From a virus: a stretch of 64,000 nt of DNA. Shown here piece by piece: positions 1 through 9,006 of the stretch. The notes beneath the pieces were generated by a model. The model worked only from the letters and a program-made list of their open reading frames with translations, searched no databases and had not been told where the DNA came from. How positions within the stretch are numbered: position 1 is the first letter of the stretch; each line of letters begins with the position of its first letter. The translations under genes were made by a program, and so were the position numbers. Where the stretch lies: positions 1 through 64,000 of IMG/VR virus record IMGVR_UViG_3300031603_000002; one strand, 5' to 3'.

Positions 1-462
1 AAGGCACTCAACCGAAACGGTATCCCATTACAGATTGTTAAGCGAAAACTCCCGGTGATCAACGTTGAGATTGCAAACATCCTTCAGGGGATAACTGGTT
101 TCACCGTTGAGTTGACAGTAGACGAATCTGCCGGTATGGACATCATTCTAAATTACGGCGATTCCAAACGAGTAATTGAGTGTTGCAGTGGTATGGAAAA
201 GATGATGTCTTCACTAGCAATTCGAACAGCGCTGGTCAGGGTTTCAAGTTTACCAAAAGCTGATGTCCTGATTATTGATGAAGGTTTCGGTGCACTTGAC
301 GCAACAAATGTAGAGGCATGTACAACGCTGCTCAGGAGTTTAACAAAGACATTCAGATTGATTTTAATAATATCACACGTCGACACAGTGAAAGACGTCG
401 TTGACAACATCATTGAGATTTCAACAACCAAGGGCCATGATGCTCAGGTCAAATTTTTATAG
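1..462 (+). CDS. 46: Recombination endonuclease subunit gp46 (SbcC/Rad50-like ATPase), C-terminal part
   Basis: The frame is open from the first base, so this is the 3' end of a gene that starts outside the window (about 153 residues visible). It ends with the C-terminal half of an SMC/Rad50-type ABC ATPase: signature motif C-S-G-M-E-K, Walker B V-L-I-I-D-E-G-F-G-A-L-D and the H-loop I-S-H-V-D. In T4, gp46 works with nuclease gp47 to resect double-strand ends for recombination-dependent replication. A cytoplasmic role is expected. The next gene starts 6 bases after the stop, suggesting co-transcription. Family assignment is strong; the choice of gp46 over a generic SbcC rests on the T4-like context. 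Confidence 0.88.
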   Translation, partial: KALNRNGIPLQIVKRKLPVINVEIANILQGITGFTVELTVDESAGMDIILNYGDSKRVIECCSGMEKMMSSLAIRTALVRVSSLPKADVLIIDEGFGALDATNVEACTTLLRSLTKTFRLILIISHVDTVKDVVDNIIEISTTKGHDAQVKFL

Positions 463-468
463 GAAAAA

Positions 469-1311
469 ATGCAGCAAAATCTAACAAACAAAAAAGAAGC
501 AATTACCAGTATCCTTACAGCACCGCTCGAGTTTGATGAAGGGGTTGCATTCTACAACGCCGGTTTGATGAAGCACAGCGTCGCAAAACGACAAGCAGAT
601 CAGGAAGGAATCTATGACGGACTGTTTGGGGCATTCGAGCGTACCTGGGGAGCGCTACACAGTTTCAACGCTATGGAAGATCATAAGAACGACGTAATTC
701 TTGAAATGGGTTGTGCAGAAATACCGATTTACAATGCATACAAAATGCAGCGAACATATCCAAACTACATCGGGGTTGATATCCGTCGCGACTATCTCAT
801 CTCATCGAAGTTCAAGAACAGAAAAAATGTGTTGGCATTATGCGCTGACATTACCAAGCCACTTCCAATTAAGCCCGGAACGATTTCTGCGGTTGTGCTA
901 AGCGAGACAGTGGAGCATCTTTCATACGAACAAAACCTGTTGTTCTTCAAAGAGGCATTTCGTTTGTTGAAACCAGGCGGGAAGGTTCTGATCTCATCAC
1001 CCATGAATACCGAAGATCGTGAATTCCACAACGTTGAGAAGGAAAAGAATCTCGGGCATGTTTTCTTCTGGGCAGCAGAAAAATTTGAAGAAGAGATGCT
1101 AAAAATCGGGTTCAATGACGTAGACAAACAATGGGGTTACTCGATTTCGACAAAAATAAGAGTGGCAGAAATTAAGAAAGCCCTTCCTCCTGCAGTCGGG
1201 AAGTTCATTGAGGATATTAGTAGGATGTACGGTTCTAGGGTTGCCAGAGCCGTGGCGTTGTCTGCTCCCGGTGTTACAAACGGTGGGTGTCGTTTTACAC
1301 TTACAAAATGA
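469..1311 (+). CDS. Class I SAM-dependent methyltransferase
   Basis: A 280-residue protein whose ATG follows an AGGA box. It has the Rossmann methyltransferase pattern: motif I-like V-I-L-E-M-G-C-A-E (about residues 76-84), an acidic strand end G-V-D-I for the ribose, and later L-L-K-P-G-G-K-V-L-I-S-S-P, typical of the Methyltransf_11/UbiE type. The substrate cannot be told from sequence; there is no DPPY motif, so it is unlikely to be an N6-adenine or N4-cytosine DNA methylase. It sits between gp46 and the terminase operon, and its stop overlaps the next ATG (ATGA), so it is translationally coupled. A small-molecule, protein or nucleotide target are all possible. Confidence 0.75.
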   Translation: MQQNLTNKKEAITSILTAPLEFDEGVAFYNAGLMKHSVAKRQADQEGIYDGLFGAFERTWGALHSFNAMEDHKNDVILEMGCAEIPIYNAYKMQRTYPNYIGVDIRRDYLISSKFKNRKNVLALCADITKPLPIKPGTISAVVLSETVEHLSYEQNLLFFKEAFRLLKPGGKVLISSPMNTEDREFHNVEKEKNLGHVFFWAAEKFEEEMLKIGFNDVDKQWGYSISTKIRVAEIKKALPPAVGKFIEDISRMYGSRVARAVALSAPGVTNGGCRFTLTK

Positions 1312-1541
1312 AAAAGCAGGGTACGTTCAGTGGTAGTTATCGTTTAGTCCTACCAGACATCGTTAGAGTTTATGTTTGTCCCGTTTGTGAGCACCTACTC
1401 CGGGATGATAAAGATTTCGAATCATATCATGATAAAGACGCATGTACCAATTGCGTAGATACTTATTACTACATAAATGCTAAACGGTGGAAAACCGGAT
1501 GGCGTCCATGCAGAAATGAGGTAAGAAAAAATGAACTTTGA
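1308..1541 (+). CDS. Small zinc-ribbon-like protein, unknown function
   Basis: A 77-residue protein. I chose the ATG that overlaps the preceding TGA (ATGA) rather than the GTG 21 bases upstream. Two CxxC pairs (C-P-V-C and C-T-N-C, separated by about 22 residues) suggest a four-cysteine zinc site. No catalytic motif is visible. It overlaps the next gene by 11 bases, as in a tightly packed operon. It could be a nucleic-acid-binding accessory or a modulator of a host enzyme; no function is assigned. Confidence 0.65.
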   Translation: MKKQGTFSGSYRLVLPDIVRVYVCPVCEHLLRDDKDFESYHDKDACTNCVDTYYYINAKRWKTGWRPCRNEVRKNEL

Positions 1542-1905
1542 AGAAGTGAATGCCCTTGGCAATCTGATTGATACGACGTTTGGGAAGTCATCTTCGCGAG
1601 ATGGTTCGTATTCGATCAAGTGCAAGCTGGCCGGTGAGAGCCTAGTATTGAATTATACAATGATTGTGCACTTTGCAACCGAGCATGCTCTTCGTGAGCA
1701 GGTCATTCGGTGCACTGATGAGGCAACACAAAGGCTCACCGAGTACCTGAGCTTGCTAAAAAAAGATTTCAAAGCGGAAACCGGCAGTGTGCTGAACACG
1801 ACGAAAGAATCGACAGCTGACAACGTTGAGCTAATTTCAGCGACATCAAATTCACCCAGAAAAATTGCGTATTACAGAATGAACTGGGTACTGAAGGTCA
1901 CGTAG
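1531..1905 (+). CDS. Conserved terminase-adjacent phage protein, unknown function
   Basis: A 124-residue protein with start ATG behind GAGGTAAG. It is predicted mixed alpha/beta: an N-terminal hydrophilic part, a strand-rich segment, a central helix (A-L-R-E-Q-V-I-R-C-T-D-E-A), and the C-terminal pattern A-Y-Y-R-M-N-W-V. It lies directly upstream of the large terminase, whose GTG begins on the base after its stop. That is where a small terminase subunit (gp16) sits in T4, but I see no gp16 motif and do not assign it. I have the impression that similar proteins precede terminases in other marine T4-like phages, which would need a profile search. Confidence 0.7.
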   Translation: MNFEEVNALGNLIDTTFGKSSSRDGSYSIKCKLAGESLVLNYTMIVHFATEHALREQVIRCTDEATQRLTEYLSLLKKDFKAETGSVLNTTKESTADNVELISATSNSPRKIAYYRMNWVLKVT

Positions 1906-3504
1906 GTGGCCCGGGCGACAGCAACCCATGCGAAGGAGATTGTTCGGTGTGGGCAAGATCCTGTTCATTTCATAAACAAATATGCAATGATCCAGACGCC
2001 TATGAAAGGCACGATCAAGTTCGACACGTACGAATTCCAGGATGAATGTGTTCAATCATTTATTGAGCATCGTTTCAATATCATTGTCAAGGCTCGTCAG
2101 CTTGGCCTTTCAACTGTCACAGCGATCTACGCAGTATGGTTGGCTATCTTCTATCGTGACAAGAACATTCTTGTCATTGCTACGAAGCTGGCGACAGCCC
2201 AGAACTTTATCAAGAAGGTGAAGGTTGCATTGGCAGCTTTGCCGAAATGGTTGGTGCTGCCATCTATAACTGAAAAAACAAAACAGATGGTCGCGTTTAG
2301 CAACGGATCACAAATTAAGGCGATTCCAACGTCAGAAGATGCGGGCCGTTCTGAAGCTTTGTCGTTGCTAATCGTTGACGAAGCTGCGTTCATCCGCGAT
2401 TTTGATACGCTGTGGACCGGCCTGTACTTTACGTTGGCGGAAGGTGGGCGTGCTATTATTATTAGCACTCCGAATGGTACGGGCGGAATGTATCATAAGC
2501 TCGTCGAAGATGCTGAAGCGGGTACAAGCGAATTCAACCTCACGAAGCTAATGTGGCACGCTCACCCGAAAAGAGACGATGCATGGTTAGAAAAAGAAGT
2601 CAAGAACATGACCCCACATGCAATTGCACAGGAATTGATGTGTGACTTTGCAGGTTCAGGAAATACGTTCGTCACTGCCGACATCATTGAGAAGCTTCGC
2701 CTACAGGTTGAACAGCCTATTGAAAGATCTGGCGTTAAAAATGAGATCTGGTGGTGGGCATATCCACAACCGGGGGAAGAGTTTGTGATCTCGGCAGACG
2801 TCTCCCGTGGTGATGCAGCAGATTATTCGTCATTCCAGATTCTAAACAAACATACAGCGGAACAGGTTTGTGAATACCGTGGGAAAATAAGACCAGATCA
2901 ATTCGGTATTTTACTTGCTGAGTACGGCAAGAGGTTCAACAACGCACTAATTTGCCCTGAAAATAACACGTTTGGACAAGGAACAATCCTAAAATTAGTT
3001 GAGCTCGGATATAAAAATCTACATTTCAAATCCCTAAAAGACAAGTTTGATTTGATGTATGGCGACCCAACAACAGCTAGTTTAGGAAAAGTTGGATTCG
3101 TAACAAGCGTAAAAACAAGAGGCCCAATCCTTAGACTGCTTGAGGAACGACTGAGAAATAATACACTGAAGGTTCGTTCGTCGCGGTTCGTCGATGAGCT
3201 AAAAACTTTCGTTATGAAGGGTGATAAGCCCAAAGCGAAAAAGGGTGCATTTGATGATGTCCTGATGGCCATGGCCATTGGAAACTCGCTGATTGAGGCC
3301 GGATCAGAACATGCTGTAACGAAGCATGACACATCGAAAGGTATGCTGGCCGGCTTTGGTGTGAACAAAAGACACAAAGACACGCAGCATGAAGTAACTA
3401 ACGTAAACAATGTCAATCCATATATGAATATGCCGAATGGTGCGTATGGAAGCAGGGGACGACCCGAACACATTCCAAAAGAGTTTTCGTGGGTGCTCGG
3501 ATAA
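1906..3504 (+). CDS. 17: Terminase large subunit gp17 (packaging ATPase and nuclease)
   Basis: A 532-residue motor protein that pumps DNA into the prohead and cuts the concatemer. The ATPase domain has the deviant phage Walker A K-A-R-Q-L-G-L-S-T (about 62-70), Walker B L-L-I-V-D-E-A (about 154-160) and coupling motif S-T-P-N-G (about 187-191). The RNase-H-fold nuclease follows, with acidic residues in S-A-D-V-S-R-G-D (about 296-303), P-E-N-N (about 351-354) and the late F-D-D-V-L-M-A. The start is a GTG immediately after the previous TAG; an ATG lies at codon 28 but would delete conserved N-terminal sequence. Length is close to T4 gp17 and similar cyanophage proteins. Confidence 0.95.
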   Translation: MARATATHAKEIVRCGQDPVHFINKYAMIQTPMKGTIKFDTYEFQDECVQSFIEHRFNIIVKARQLGLSTVTAIYAVWLAIFYRDKNILVIATKLATAQNFIKKVKVALAALPKWLVLPSITEKTKQMVAFSNGSQIKAIPTSEDAGRSEALSLLIVDEAAFIRDFDTLWTGLYFTLAEGGRAIIISTPNGTGGMYHKLVEDAEAGTSEFNLTKLMWHAHPKRDDAWLEKEVKNMTPHAIAQELMCDFAGSGNTFVTADIIEKLRLQVEQPIERSGVKNEIWWWAYPQPGEEFVISADVSRGDAADYSSFQILNKHTAEQVCEYRGKIRPDQFGILLAEYGKRFNNALICPENNTFGQGTILKLVELGYKNLHFKSLKDKFDLMYGDPTTASLGKVGFVTSVKTRGPILRLLEERLRNNTLKVRSSRFVDELKTFVMKGDKPKAKKGAFDDVLMAMAIGNSLIEAGSEHAVTKHDTSKGMLAGFGVNKRHKDTQHEVTNVNNVNPYMNMPNGAYGSRGRPEHIPKEFSWVLG

Positions 3505-3527
3505 CAAAATCGAGCTTTGTCATATTA

Positions 3528-3533
3528 TATAAT
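3528..3533 (+). promoter_or_regulatory. Possible -10 element upstream of portal gene
   Basis: TATAAT lies in an AT-rich stretch 23 bases upstream of the portal ATG. There is no convincing -35 hexamer 16-18 bases further upstream. It differs from the ATAYTTA late motif found before other head genes. Confidence 0.3.
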
Positions 3534-3556
3534 GATATTCATAAGAATGGAGAAAA

Positions 3557-6500
3557 ATGAGTGAAATCAAAGGGTCGTTATTCACCCGCCTAACAAAATT
3601 GTTCAGATCAGGCCCTGTCGTCCGACGCCGCGTCAAGAACGTCTCAGGTCCAAGTGCATCTACCTCGCTCGAAACTTTCCGCAAAGTTCATAGCAACGTT
3701 TATAATAGCACATTGTCTGCATACGGTTCGTATGATAGAATGTCACGCTATTCGGACTTTTCGGAGATGGAGGCTTGTATAGCAGGAGATACACTTATCG
3801 CTACACCAACCGGGTTCGTCGAAATAAAAGAGCTGGCCAAAATGTATGGGGCTGATGAAACATTTATTGTTTATTCATATGACCATGAGAAGAAACAAAT
3901 CGTTCCTGCATTGGCGAAACAAGCTCGTAAAACAGTGACGGACATGTCGTATAAAGTCACATTCGACTCTGGAAAAGAGTTGATTGCAACCCCAGACCAT
4001 CGTGTAATGCGAAGAGACGGGACATATTGCGAAGTGCAAGCCTTAAAGCCGGGCGATTCGATGATGCCTTTCTATAAAAAAGCGCTTTTTGAAAAAGATA
4101 AAAAGAGCAGCAACGGGTACCAATGGATTTATACGATGGACAAGCCAGGCTCATCGATGAACAACGGGTGGATATCTGAGCACCGTGTTATTGCCGCTTG
4201 GGCAGCCGGCCGAAAAATAAATGAAGGTGAGCACGTTCATCACAAGAATTTTGTGAAAAGCGACAACAGACCAGAAAACTTAGTGATAATGGATGCCAAG
4301 GAACATTTGGCGTATCATGCTATAATCTTGAACGGCAAAAAGTGGGATTACGAGAAGAATGGTGATTGGATTGAAGGGTTCAAAAAGCAACATTCAAGAT
4401 TCATGAAAGAAAATAATCCGGCGCAACGAAAAGACATAACTTTTGCGACAATTCTTCAAGTTTGTGATGCGACGGGATATAATTGGTCACAATTGCAAAG
4501 AACGTTAGACTGCTCTGCTAGCGTAATTAACAATCGTCTTCGAGACAACGGTTTCAATAACTTTACATCTTTTGCTAGAGCGTATGGCCCGACGTGGAAA
4601 AATAACGGCTGGGACAACGCAGGTAGCAAAAATCCAAGATATGACGAATCGTTAACCTTTCAAAATGTTTGTGATGCTTATCATCCAGGAATAAAAAACA
4701 AAGAGTGGGAAACGAACCTAAAAACAACGTCAATGAAGATTCTTGGTCGAGTAAAATCAAACGGGTATGACAGCTTGGCTGATTTCCGCGAAAACTTCAA
4801 CAATCATAAAGTCGTAAGCATAGAACCATACGAAGTGATTGACCTTTATGATATGACGGTCGACGGGTACAAAAACTATGCGACGGACAGCATCATCGTT
4901 CACAACACTCCGGAAATTGGTTCCGCGCTAGACATTTACGCTGAAGAAACCGCGAGCTGCGACGATAAAGGAAAGATTCTCCACATTTACTCCGAGAACA
5001 ATCGAATCCAGGAAATCCTTGGAGAATTATTCTACGACATTCTAAACGTTGACTTCAACTTGACAATGTGGGTACGTAACCTTTGTAAGTACGGAGACTT
5101 CTTTATCTTCAACGACATTTCTCCAGAGTTCGGAATCGTGAATGCATATCCTATCGCGATCAGTGAAATCGAAAGAGAGGAGGGGTTTGATCCTGAAGAT
5201 CCAAGCGCCGTCAGGTTCCGCTGGATTACGCAAGGAAATCAAATCCTTGAAAAATGGCAGGTCTCCCATTTCAGACTATTAGGTAATGACGCATTCTTGC
5301 CATATGGTTCATCGGTTCTAGAATCTGCTCGACGAATTTGGCGCCAACTGATTCTTATGGAAGACGCAATGCTTGTCTACAGGATCATCCGTGCACCCGA
5401 GCGCCGAGTTTTCTACATCGATGTGGGTAACATTCCACCGAACGAAATTGAGAATTTCATGGAAGGTGCCGTCTCGAGCCTAAAACGCCAGCCTGCAATC
5501 GACAAGAACAACGGCAAGATGGATTATCGCTACAACCCATACAGCGTTGACGAGGATTATTTCCTTCCAGTTCGAGGCCAAGAATCAGGAACAAGGATCG
5601 ACACGCTTGCTGGTGGTTCCAACGCCGCCGCAATTGAGGATGTCGAGTACATCCAAAAGAAACTGTTCGCAGCACTAAAAATCCCGAGAGCATATCTTGG
5701 ATACGATGAGGACGTAGGTTCCAAGGCAACGTTGGCGATGGAAGACATCAGGTTCTCTCGCACGATTGCAAAAATTCAGAAGACAATCATCGCGGAGTTC
5801 AATACACTGGCAATGATTCACCTTTATTGTCATGGGTTTGCTGAAGAAGATTTGGCTGATTTCGATTTGAAATTGACAAACCCAAGTTCTGTCGCTCAGC
5901 AACAGAAGCTTGAACTGATTCGAACAAGGTTTGATATTGCTAACAGCGCACCTGAGGGTGTTGTTGATAGAAATTACGTCCGCCGCGATGTTTTTGGTTT
6001 AACACCAACACAAATTGAACAAATCAAAGCAGGTCGTATCGCGGATAAGTTGGAAGACATGGAAGTCGAAGCTGCCGGTGAACCAGCTGACGATGCACCT
6101 GCCGGCGGCGATGATGATATGATGGACGACGGTCCTGCCGACAGCGCCGACGACCTATTCGCAGGTGACCACCCAGGTGGGTCTTTGTTAACTGCTCTTC
6201 CAGGAACGGGAAATGAGTTTGAACTTGAGAGTGATGAAGACGATGACATGTTGAATTTGTCAATTGATGATATTGATGCACCTGAAAAAGCTGCAAAGAA
6301 AATCACGAATGTTTTCGGTGGTCCGATCAAGGCAAATAGAAAAGTCAAAGGTGGCGCTGAACAAACGCATATGCCAGACTTTGGAAAGATGGTGAGTGTA
6401 GGCAAGGCTGGTCGTTCACAGGATTCGCTAAACAAACCATTCGATGCGGAATCACTATTTAACCTAGGCGAGTCTGAAGGGCGAACTTCAATTATGGCGC

Positions 6501-6619
6501 CAAAAATGACGCGAAGCTTAGAAAGAATGTTCACATCGATGGGAAACTCGATAAGTAGTAATAGGACAGAACTTTTATCTGAAGATCTGTTGAATGAGAA
6601 TTTGAACGAAGGGGATTGA
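3557..6619 (+). CDS. 20: Portal vertex protein gp20 interrupted by an in-frame intein
   Basis: The 1020-codon frame encodes a portal precursor. Extein sequence is residues 1-73 and 451-1020 (643 residues after splicing); the rest is an intein annotated separately. The portal signature resumes right after the intein with T-P-E-I-G-S-A-L-D-I-Y-A-E-E, the most conserved segment of T4-like portals. It is followed by the long gp20 core (F-R-W-I-T-Q-G-N, F-R-L-L-G-N-D-A-F-L-P-Y-G-S-S, I-P-R-A-Y-L-G-Y-D-E-D-V-G). The C-terminal 190 residues are an acidic Asp/Ala/Gly-rich extension beyond T4 gp20 (524 residues). The protein forms the dodecameric DNA gateway at one head vertex and nucleates prohead assembly. 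The start has GGAG at a good distance. Confidence 0.95.
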   Translation: MSEIKGSLFTRLTKLFRSGPVVRRRVKNVSGPSASTSLETFRKVHSNVYNSTLSAYGSYDRMSRYSDFSEMEACIAGDTLIATPTGFVEIKELAKMYGADETFIVYSYDHEKKQIVPALAKQARKTVTDMSYKVTFDSGKELIATPDHRVMRRDGTYCEVQALKPGDSMMPFYKKALFEKDKKSSNGYQWIYTMDKPGSSMNNGWISEHRVIAAWAAGRKINEGEHVHHKNFVKSDNRPENLVIMDAKEHLAYHAIILNGKKWDYEKNGDWIEGFKKQHSRFMKENNPAQRKDITFATILQVCDATGYNWSQLQRTLDCSASVINNRLRDNGFNNFTSFARAYGPTWKNNGWDNAGSKNPRYDESLTFQNVCDAYHPGIKNKEWETNLKTTSMKILGRVKSNGYDSLADFRENFNNHKVVSIEPYEVIDLYDMTVDGYKNYATDSIIVHNTPEIGSALDIYAEETASCDDKGKILHIYSENNRIQEILGELFYDILNVDFNLTMWVRNLCKYGDFFIFNDISPEFGIVNAYPIAISEIEREEGFDPEDPSAVRFRWITQGNQILEKWQVSHFRLLGNDAFLPYGSSVLESARRIWRQLILMEDAMLVYRIIRAPERRVFYIDVGNIPPNEIENFMEGAVSSLKRQPAIDKNNGKMDYRYNPYSVDEDYFLPVRGQESGTRIDTLAGGSNAAAIEDVEYIQKKLFAALKIPRAYLGYDEDVGSKATLAMEDIRFSRTIAKIQKTIIAEFNTLAMIHLYCHGFAEEDLADFDLKLTNPSSVAQQQKLELIRTRFDIANSAPEGVVDRNYVRRDVFGLTPTQIEQIKAGRIADKLEDMEVEAAGEPADDAPAGGDDDMMDDGPADSADDLFAGDHPGGSLLTALPGTGNEFELESDEDDDMLNLSIDDIDAPEKAAKKITNVFGGPIKANRKVKGGAEQTHMPDFGKMVSVGKAGRSQDSLNKPFDAESLFNLGESEGRTSIMAPKMTRSLERMFTSMGNSISSNRTELLSEDLLNENLNEGD
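3776..4906 (+). other. Intein with HNH endonuclease domain in the portal gene
   Basis: A 377-residue protein-splicing element from Cys74 to Asn450 of the precursor, with Thr451 as the +1 nucleophile. Block A is C-I-A-G-D-T-L-I-A-T-P; block B has A-T-P-D-H-R-V with the expected Thr and His; the C-terminal blocks end Y-A-T-D-S-I-I-V-H-N. The middle has an HNH homing domain (G-E-H-V-H-H-K-N, then N-R-P-E-N-L and K-E-H-L-A-Y-H). Two related roughly 48-residue repeats follow (starting I-T-F-A-T-I and L-T-F-Q-N-V, each ending near F-x-x-F), probably for DNA recognition. All splicing residues are intact, so it should be active. The insertion point is inside the most conserved portal motif, as expected for homing. 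Confidence 0.93.
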
Positions 6620-6624
6620 TCATA

Positions 6625-7458
6625 ATGACAAAGCACAACAAAAAACGCAATGTCGGTCTAATACACGAACAACTGATTAGATACGTTGCCAGCTCACTAA
6701 TCGCACGTGACAAGAAATCAGCAGAGAAAGCAATCGCGATTATCACGAAGCACTTCAAGCAAGACTCGGAGCTCTTCCGTGAGTTTCGACTTTTCAATGC
6801 ATTGGTAAATCTGCCGGTTGGTTCACGCCCGTTGGCCGAGCGGATTTTGTTGGAGAGCAAAAAGTCTGCGACAACACACAGCTCTCAGAAACTCCGAAAA
6901 GAGAAGTCAAGTCTAATCAAGGACATCAATCTTGGTCTATCGCAGTCCGCACGGTTTTATGACATCAAAATTGAAAGCTATAGGTTGTACGCAACCGTCC
7001 AGACAATGCTAAATGAGTGGCGCGGTGTAGATTCACTCTCCTTGACGAACAAGGCAAAGTACGAAGAGAAAATTGTGGAATGGTTGGCTCGTCCAACTAC
7101 ACAAGTTTTGAAAGAGACATTTGAGGCCGATCCGCTGGTCCGTAAGTTGATGTTTCAAAAGTTCGAAGAGAAATATAAAGAGCACCTGAGCGAACAACAA
7201 CAGACCGTTTTGGAAGCAGCAATCCTTGGTGACGAAACAAATTTTAGCAATATCATTTGTGAGATCAAGGAGAAGGCGCTTCTCACGGTTGCCGAATTCA
7301 AAAAAACATGCGACAACGATGTACTCCTTGAAAAAATCGATGGCGTGAAGAACAGAATTGAAAGATTGTCAGAAGCAAAATCTGACGACACGGTAGCCAA
7401 GACTTTACACTTGGTGCATTTACTCGATGAAATGGAGACCAAAAATGAGCAAAAGTAG
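6625..7458 (+). CDS. Conserved head-module protein, unknown function
   Basis: A 277-residue protein. I start it at the ATG five bases after the portal stop; an in-frame TTG overlaps that stop but would add only three residues. It is predicted almost entirely helical, Lys/Glu rich, with no Cys motif or catalytic signature. It sits between the portal and the prohead protease, where T4 encodes the small core proteins gp67 and gp68, but it is much longer and shows no convincing similarity to them. It overlaps the protease gene by 14 bases, so production with the prohead machinery is likely. Role in prohead core or portal assembly is inferred from context only. Confidence 0.75.
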   Translation: MTKHNKKRNVGLIHEQLIRYVASSLIARDKKSAEKAIAIITKHFKQDSELFREFRLFNALVNLPVGSRPLAERILLESKKSATTHSSQKLRKEKSSLIKDINLGLSQSARFYDIKIESYRLYATVQTMLNEWRGVDSLSLTNKAKYEEKIVEWLARPTTQVLKETFEADPLVRKLMFQKFEEKYKEHLSEQQQTVLEAAILGDETNFSNIICEIKEKALLTVAEFKKTCDNDVLLEKIDGVKNRIERLSEAKSDDTVAKTLHLVHLLDEMETKNEQK

Positions 7459-8050
7459 AACGTTACTGACCGAGTGGCTGAAGTTTGATTACACGCCCGA
7501 TCAGATCAAAGAAAGCCGTGAACAACACGGCGGCAAAATTGTGATGAAGGGTATCCTGCAAAAGGCAGATACATTGAATCAAAACGGCCGTTTGTATCCA
7601 GAGTCAATTCTCTCCCGCGAGGTAAGAAATTACCAAAAGTTTATTACTGAAAATCGCGCACTCGGAGAATGTGATCATCCAGATTCATCTGTCGTTGAGC
7701 TAAAAAACTCGTCGCACATCATTCGTAAAGCGTGGATGGATGGGAAAACATGCTATGGTCTTGTTGAACTGTTAGACACGCCCATGGGAAAGATCCTGCA
7801 GAGTCTCGTTGAGTCAGGAGTCACGCTAGGCATCTCTTCACGAGGTGTCGGATCAACAAGCAGAGAAGGCGATTACGATGTTGTCCAGGACGATTTTCAA
7901 CTGATTTGTTGGGACTTCGTTAGCGAGCCATCTACACCGGGCGCTTTCATGATGAAAGAAGGCCGCGATTTCACCCGGGCGGATTTGAACCGTCACTTTA
8001 CGAAATCAGATCGTATTGATAGGGTTTTCAATGACATTTTGGAGTGGTAA
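7445..8050 (+). CDS. 21: Prohead core protease gp21
   Basis: A 201-residue serine protease of the T4 gp21 family (herpes-assemblin-like fold). The diagnostic blocks are present in order: N-Q-N-G-R-L-Y-P (about 45-52), G-E-C-D-H-P with the catalytic His (about 74-79), G-I-S-S-R-G with the nucleophilic Ser (about 129-134), and D-F-V-S-E-P-S-T. In T4 it sits in the prohead core and cleaves scaffold, capsid and internal proteins after (I/L)-x-E, then digests itself. The ATG at 7445 overlaps the previous gene. Its N-terminus contains L-L-T-E, a plausible autoprocessing site. It is the enzyme expected to act on the recurrent N-terminal leaders described in the findings. Confidence 0.95.
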   Translation: MSKSRTLLTEWLKFDYTPDQIKESREQHGGKIVMKGILQKADTLNQNGRLYPESILSREVRNYQKFITENRALGECDHPDSSVVELKNSSHIIRKAWMDGKTCYGLVELLDTPMGKILQSLVESGVTLGISSRGVGSTSREGDYDVVQDDFQLICWDFVSEPSTPGAFMMKEGRDFTRADLNRHFTKSDRIDRVFNDILEW

Positions 8051-8455
8051 ATGAGTCAACACTACGCACCGCCTGGCCACGGAATGGTCAGCGAATATCA
8101 GGCATCCGGCGTGCCGTTTGTCAGTTCATCAGCATCTATGGTAAACACAACAGTCGAAAAGTTCACGTTTCCATACGTGTCAAGGCATATAACCATTTTC
8201 AATTCTGGTTCGACGCCAGTTCGAGTCGGTTTTACTGAAAACGGTGTAAACGCCAATCCGGAAAACTCTAACTATTTTTTGGTCTTGGGAATGAGCAACA
8301 CCCCTAGGTTCGAATTAAAATGCGACGAAATCTTCGTAAGAAAGGACGCCGGAACTGATCCGAACATTGTGTCGGTCATCGCCGGTATGACAAACGTGCC
8401 CAGGAAGAATTTCTTCGTAATGTCTGGTTCGAACGGTGTTGTAGGAGTAGGATAA
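8051..8455 (+). CDS. Putative virion protein between gp21 and gp22
   Basis: A 134-residue protein beginning directly after the gp21 stop, with GGAG upstream. It is predicted beta-rich (F-T-F-P-Y-V-S-R-H-I-T-I-F-N, then P-V-R-V-G-F-T, F-E-L-K-C-D-E-I-F-V), Gly/Ser/Asn rich and almost free of Lys, as in small decoration or fibre-like capsid proteins. No known domain is recognised. The stop overlaps the next ATG by one base. A head-decoration or beta-sandwich head protein is a guess from composition and position. Confidence 0.65.
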   Translation: MSQHYAPPGHGMVSEYQASGVPFVSSSASMVNTTVEKFTFPYVSRHITIFNSGSTPVRVGFTENGVNANPENSNYFLVLGMSNTPRFELKCDEIFVRKDAGTDPNIVSVIAGMTNVPRKNFFVMSGSNGVVGVG

Positions 8456-9006
8456 TGGCGAAAATGACAAAGGCATCATTAAAAGGTCTCATCAAAGAAT
8501 GTCTCGTTGAGCTTCTAAGCGAAGGACTTGGTGTTCCCCCCATGAGTTTAACAGAGGGGCACCAACGGCGTGCACCAGCCCAAGCGAGACAACGCAAACC
8601 ACAACGTCAACAGAAAAAGGCATCAATTTTTGATCAAATGGATGCGTCGTTTCAGCAGCCTGCCGATACACCCAATCCCGCATCAAATTTGGCATCAATG
8701 GCAACTGATGATGTAATGCTTCAAGGCATCTTGAGTGAGACAGCAAGCACGACGTACATCGATCGAATGAAACATGAAACAAGCGTACCCTCAGTTCCAT
8801 ACATGTCAGCGCCGTCGCTCCCCGGCGCACGAGACGAATATGGAATGGGCCAACAAACAATATCAGAGGCAGCGCATACAAGGCAGCCTCAAGCACCAAC
8901 ACCACATCATGAGGCTGCGGGTCTAGACATTAATGCATTGTTTGGCGATGCTGCTGCAAATTGGGGAGAAGTTTTAGAGCGTTCAACGACCAAAAAACTT
9001 CCATAA
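8455..9006 (+). CDS. Pro/Gln-rich protein with gp21-type N-terminal leader, putative head-core protein
   Basis: A 183-residue, low-complexity, Pro/Gln/Ala-rich protein. Its first 15 residues form a basic amphipathic segment ending L-I-K-E, followed by Cys. This resembles the MKIT leaders found elsewhere in the window and fits the (I/L)-x-E consensus of gp21. A second candidate site, L-S-E, follows closely. The rest looks disordered, with several hydrophobic patches and further candidate sites. It lies in the head operon between gp21 and the core/scaffold genes, consistent with a prohead core or internal protein processed during maturation. Function beyond that is unknown. Confidence 0.65.
   Translation: MAKMTKASLKGLIKECLVELLSEGLGVPPMSLTEGHQRRAPAQARQRKPQRQQKKASIFDQMDASFQQPADTPNPASNLASMATDDVMLQGILSETASTTYIDRMKHETSVPSVPYMSAPSLPGARDEYGMGQQTISEAAHTRQPQAPTPHHEAAGLDINALFGDAAANWGEVLERSTTKKLP

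Noticed and set aside
2898-3473. 191-codon minus-strand ORF opposite the terminase nuclease domain
   Set aside because: The plus-strand frame contains conserved terminase residues throughout; no start signal on the minus strand.
5974-6636. 220-codon minus-strand ORF opposite the portal C-terminus
   Set aside because: It is the complement of an Asp/Ala/Gly-rich coding stretch, Ser/Pro-rich as expected for a shadow, without a ribosome site or partner genes.
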